Origin: Methanoregula sp.
GTDB lineage: Archaea > Halobacteriota > Methanomicrobia > Methanomicrobiales > Methanospirillaceae
Reading direction: 5' to 3'
Assembly: GCA_003154335.1 (NCBI GenBank)
Contig: PMDE01000077.1
Coordinates: 1 to 6,112, forward strand
Length of the DNA: 6,112 nt
A program made the translations under genes and the position numbers. Under the pieces are notes generated by a model. It was given only the letters and a program-made list of their open reading frames with translations. It was not told the origin of the DNA and did not search any database. Below are positions 4,224-6,112 of this stretch, in pieces. Each line of letters begins with the position of its first letter. Within the stretch, counting starts at the first letter, position 1.

Positions 4224-6112
4224 TCATGCGTTCTGTACCGGGACGAAATTGTTCCCGAGGTCCATCACAAGGGTCCGGGGCATTTCGATCCCGAGTGCCT
4301 CCTTGAGGACTTCCTCGACGGTTTCGACAGGAACGAACGTCAGTTCGCCCCGGACATCTTCAGGAACATCCTCGAGGTCCCGTTGATTCTCCTTAGGCAG
4401 GATTACTTTCCGGATCCCCGCCCGGTGTGCGGCAAGGATCTTCTCCTTGATCCCCCCGACCGGCATAACCGCCCCGCTCAGGGTGATCTCCCCGGTCATG
4501 GCAAGGAGCGGGTCGACCGTCTTTCCGGTGATCAGCGATGCGAGTGCCGTGAAGAGGGTCACACCCGCGGATGGCCCGTCCTTGGGAGTTGCTCCTGACG
4601 GGACATGGATGTGGATATCGCTCGTGGTGAAGTTGATGCTGTTCGCTGACCGGGCGAGCCGCGAACGGATGAGGGAGAGCGAAATCGTCGCCGACTCCTT
4701 CATCACGTCCCCCAGCTGGCCGGTGAGGGTGAGTTTTCCCGTGCCGGGCATGAACGTGCATTCGATGAAGAGGATCTCTCCTCCGACCGGTGTCCACGCG
4801 AGGCCGGTGATGACGCCGGGGACGGGCTCCTTCCGGGCCATCTCGTGCCGGACCGGTTCCTTGCCCAGTATCTCGGCAACGTTGGCCGTTGTCACATTGA
4901 ACGGGAGCTCGGCTTTACCGGAGACGATCTTCTCCGAGACGTGCCGGGCGGCTTTTGCGAGCTGCTTCTTCAGCCAGCGTACACCAGCCTCACGGGTATA
5001 GGTATCGATGATAACCTTCAGGGCTTCGTCATCGAACCGGAGCTTGTCTGCATCGAGCCCGTGCTCTTTTAAGACTTCGGGGATGAGGTGGTCCTTTGCT
5101 ATCGCAAACTTCTCATTCTTGGTGTAGCCCGAGATCTCGATGAGCTCCATCCGGTCGAGGAGCGGCGGAGGGATGGTCGCGAGCGAGTTTGCCGTCGCTA
5201 TGAACAGGACATCCGAGAGGTCGTAGGGGACTTCGAGGTAGTGGTCGCTGAAACTGTTGTTCTGCTCCGGGTCGAGGACTTCGAGCAGTGCGCTTGCCGG
5301 ATCCCCGTTGTACGAAGAGGCCATCTTGTCGACTTCGTCGAGGATAAAGACCGGGTTCTTTGTGCCAGCTTTCTGGATGCCCTGGATAATCCTCCCGGGC
5401 AGGGCCCCGATGTATGTCCTCCGGTGCCCGCGGATCTCGGCTTCGTCCCGGACGCCGCCGAGGCTGATCCGGACATACTTCCTGTCCAGCGCCTCCGCGA
5501 TGCTCTTTCCGAGGCTCGTCTTACCGGTGCCGGGCGGTCCTGAAAAGAGGAGGATCGAGCCCTGCTTCTCGCTTTTGAGTTTCATGACCGCGAGGTGCTG
5601 GACGATCCGTTCCTTGACTTTCTCAAGGCCGTTGTGGTGGCTTTCGAGAACTTTTCGTGCAGACTCGATATCGATGCTCTTCTTCTCTTCGGTCTCCCAC
5701 GGGAGGTCGAGGATGAGGTCGAGATAGTTCCGGATAACGGAGCCCTCATGGTTGTGCGGGCCCCCTGTCTCCAGTTTCCGTGCCTCCGTGAGCGCCTTCT
5801 TCCGGACTTCGTCGGGCATCTTCTTGGCCTCGATCTTTTCCCGGTAACTGTCGTCGCCGGTGCCGCCTTCGCTCTCGTTCAGCTCGTCCTGGATCAGCTT
5901 CAGCTGCTCCCGCAGGATTGCCTCCCGGTTCGACTTGCCAACCTTGTCGGAGACTTTCTTGGCCATCTCCATCCGGATGCTGATGTGCTCGCGGACCCGG
6001 ATGAGGAGTTCAAGGAACGTGATATACCGCTGGCGGACCGAGACGATTTCAAGGAGTGCCTGTTTCTCCGCAAGGGGGACCGGCAAAAACGGCATGACGA
6101 AACCCATGATCT
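4224..6112 (-). CDS. lon: ATP-dependent protease Lon, bacterial LonA type (5' end outside window)
   Basis: The C-terminal 628 residues of a protease that normally has near 800; the substrate-binding N-domain is largely missing because the gene crosses the right edge. Numbering from the Met codon at 6107: a coiled helical segment at about 20-110; the AAA+ module with Walker A GPPGTGKT (190-197), Walker B FILDE (254-258), sensor-1 Asn307, arginine finger Arg319 and sensor-2 Arg377 in REAGVR; then the peptidase domain with catalytic Ser513 in KDGPSAG and Lys554 in GGIKEK. The Ser-Lys dyad and all ATPase motifs are intact. It should be a cytoplasmic hexamer that unfolds and degrades damaged or regulatory proteins. 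No transmembrane insert lies between Walker A and Walker B, so this is LonA and not the membrane-anchored LonB usual in archaea; acquisition from bacteria is likely. The Met at 6107 is internal, since homologous sequence continues through it. Confidence 0.96.
   Translation of the reverse strand, partial: IMGFVMPFLPVPLAEKQALLEIVSVRQRYITFLELLIRVREHISIRMEMAKKVSDKVGKSNREAILREQLKLIQDELNESEGGTGDDSYREKIEAKKMPDEVRKKALTEARKLETGGPHNHEGSVIRNYLDLILDLPWETEEKKSIDIESARKVLESHHNGLEKVKERIVQHLAVMKLKSEKQGSILLFSGPPGTGKTSLGKSIAEALDRKYVRISLGGVRDEAEIRGHRRTYIGALPGRIIQGIQKAGTKNPVFILDEVDKMASSYNGDPASALLEVLDPEQNNSFSDHYLEVPYDLSDVLFIATANSLATIPPPLLDRMELIEISGYTKNEKFAIAKDHLIPEVLKEHGLDADKLRFDDEALKVIIDTYTREAGVRWLKKQLAKAARHVSEKIVSGKAELPFNVTTANVAEILGKEPVRHEMARKEPVPGVITGLAWTPVGGEILFIECTFMPGTGKLTLTGQLGDVMKESATISLSLIRSRLARSANSINFTTSDIHIHVPSGATPKDGPSAGVTLFTALASLITGKTVDPLLAMTGEITLSGAVMPVGGIKEKILAAHRAGIRKVILPKENQRDLEDVPEDVRGELTFVPVETVEEVLKEALGIEMPRTLVMDLGNNFVPVQNA

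Noticed and set aside
4393..5727. Several long open frames on both strands within the lon region (for example plus 4447-5001, 5088-5543 and 5257-5727; minus 4393-4797)
   Set aside because: They lie in other frames of lon, whose protein matches the family over its whole visible length. Long antisense frames are expected in GC-rich coding DNA.

Overview
The window looks like chromosomal DNA of a methanogenic archaeon of the class Methanomicrobia, most likely the order Methanomicrobiales (Methanoregula or a relative). This is an inference. It rests on a PKD-domain surface protein with a secretory signal, two lipobox lipoproteins with Asn/Thr-rich or Pro/Thr-rich linkers, TATA-box-like promoter elements, oligo-T terminators, GGAG/GGTG ribosome binding sites, and a bacterial-type LonA. 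No rRNA, tRNA or taxon-specific marker gene is present to confirm it.

Layout from left to right. The 5' end of a minus-strand secreted PKD protein runs off the left edge (<1..388). An AT-rich divergent intergenic region separates it from a 63-residue Lys/Ala-rich helical protein resembling LEA proteins (605..796, plus). About 650 bases without a convincing gene follow (797..1453). Next are a plus-strand lipoprotein of 242 residues (1454..2182) and a 61-residue YHS-type metal-binding protein (2268..2453), each with its own recognisable TATA box and oligo-T terminator. Convergent to these are a minus-strand flavodoxin of the HemG/flavodoxin_5 type (2590..3087) and a minus-strand cysteine-rich lipoprotein (3337..3729). 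A 494-base gap (3730..4223) holds several inverted and direct repeats and the lon terminator. The right end is filled by a large 3' part of lon (4224 to beyond 6112, minus).

The genes do not form one operon. Most are single units with their own signals, and no shared pathway links them. Common themes are cell-surface proteins (PKD protein and two lipoproteins) and stress, redox or metal functions (LEA-like protein, YHS protein, flavodoxin, Lon protease). The left half is visibly AT-rich, while lon and the flavodoxin are GC-rich, so the left part reads like a variable or accessory stretch next to core genes.

I do not see a clear new multi-gene system. The most interesting unexplained items are the nested inverted repeat at 3805..3890, which may be a structured RNA or small mobile element; the 12-cysteine lipoprotein; and a strong hairpin-plus-T-tract terminator behind a bacterial-type lon in an apparent archaeon.
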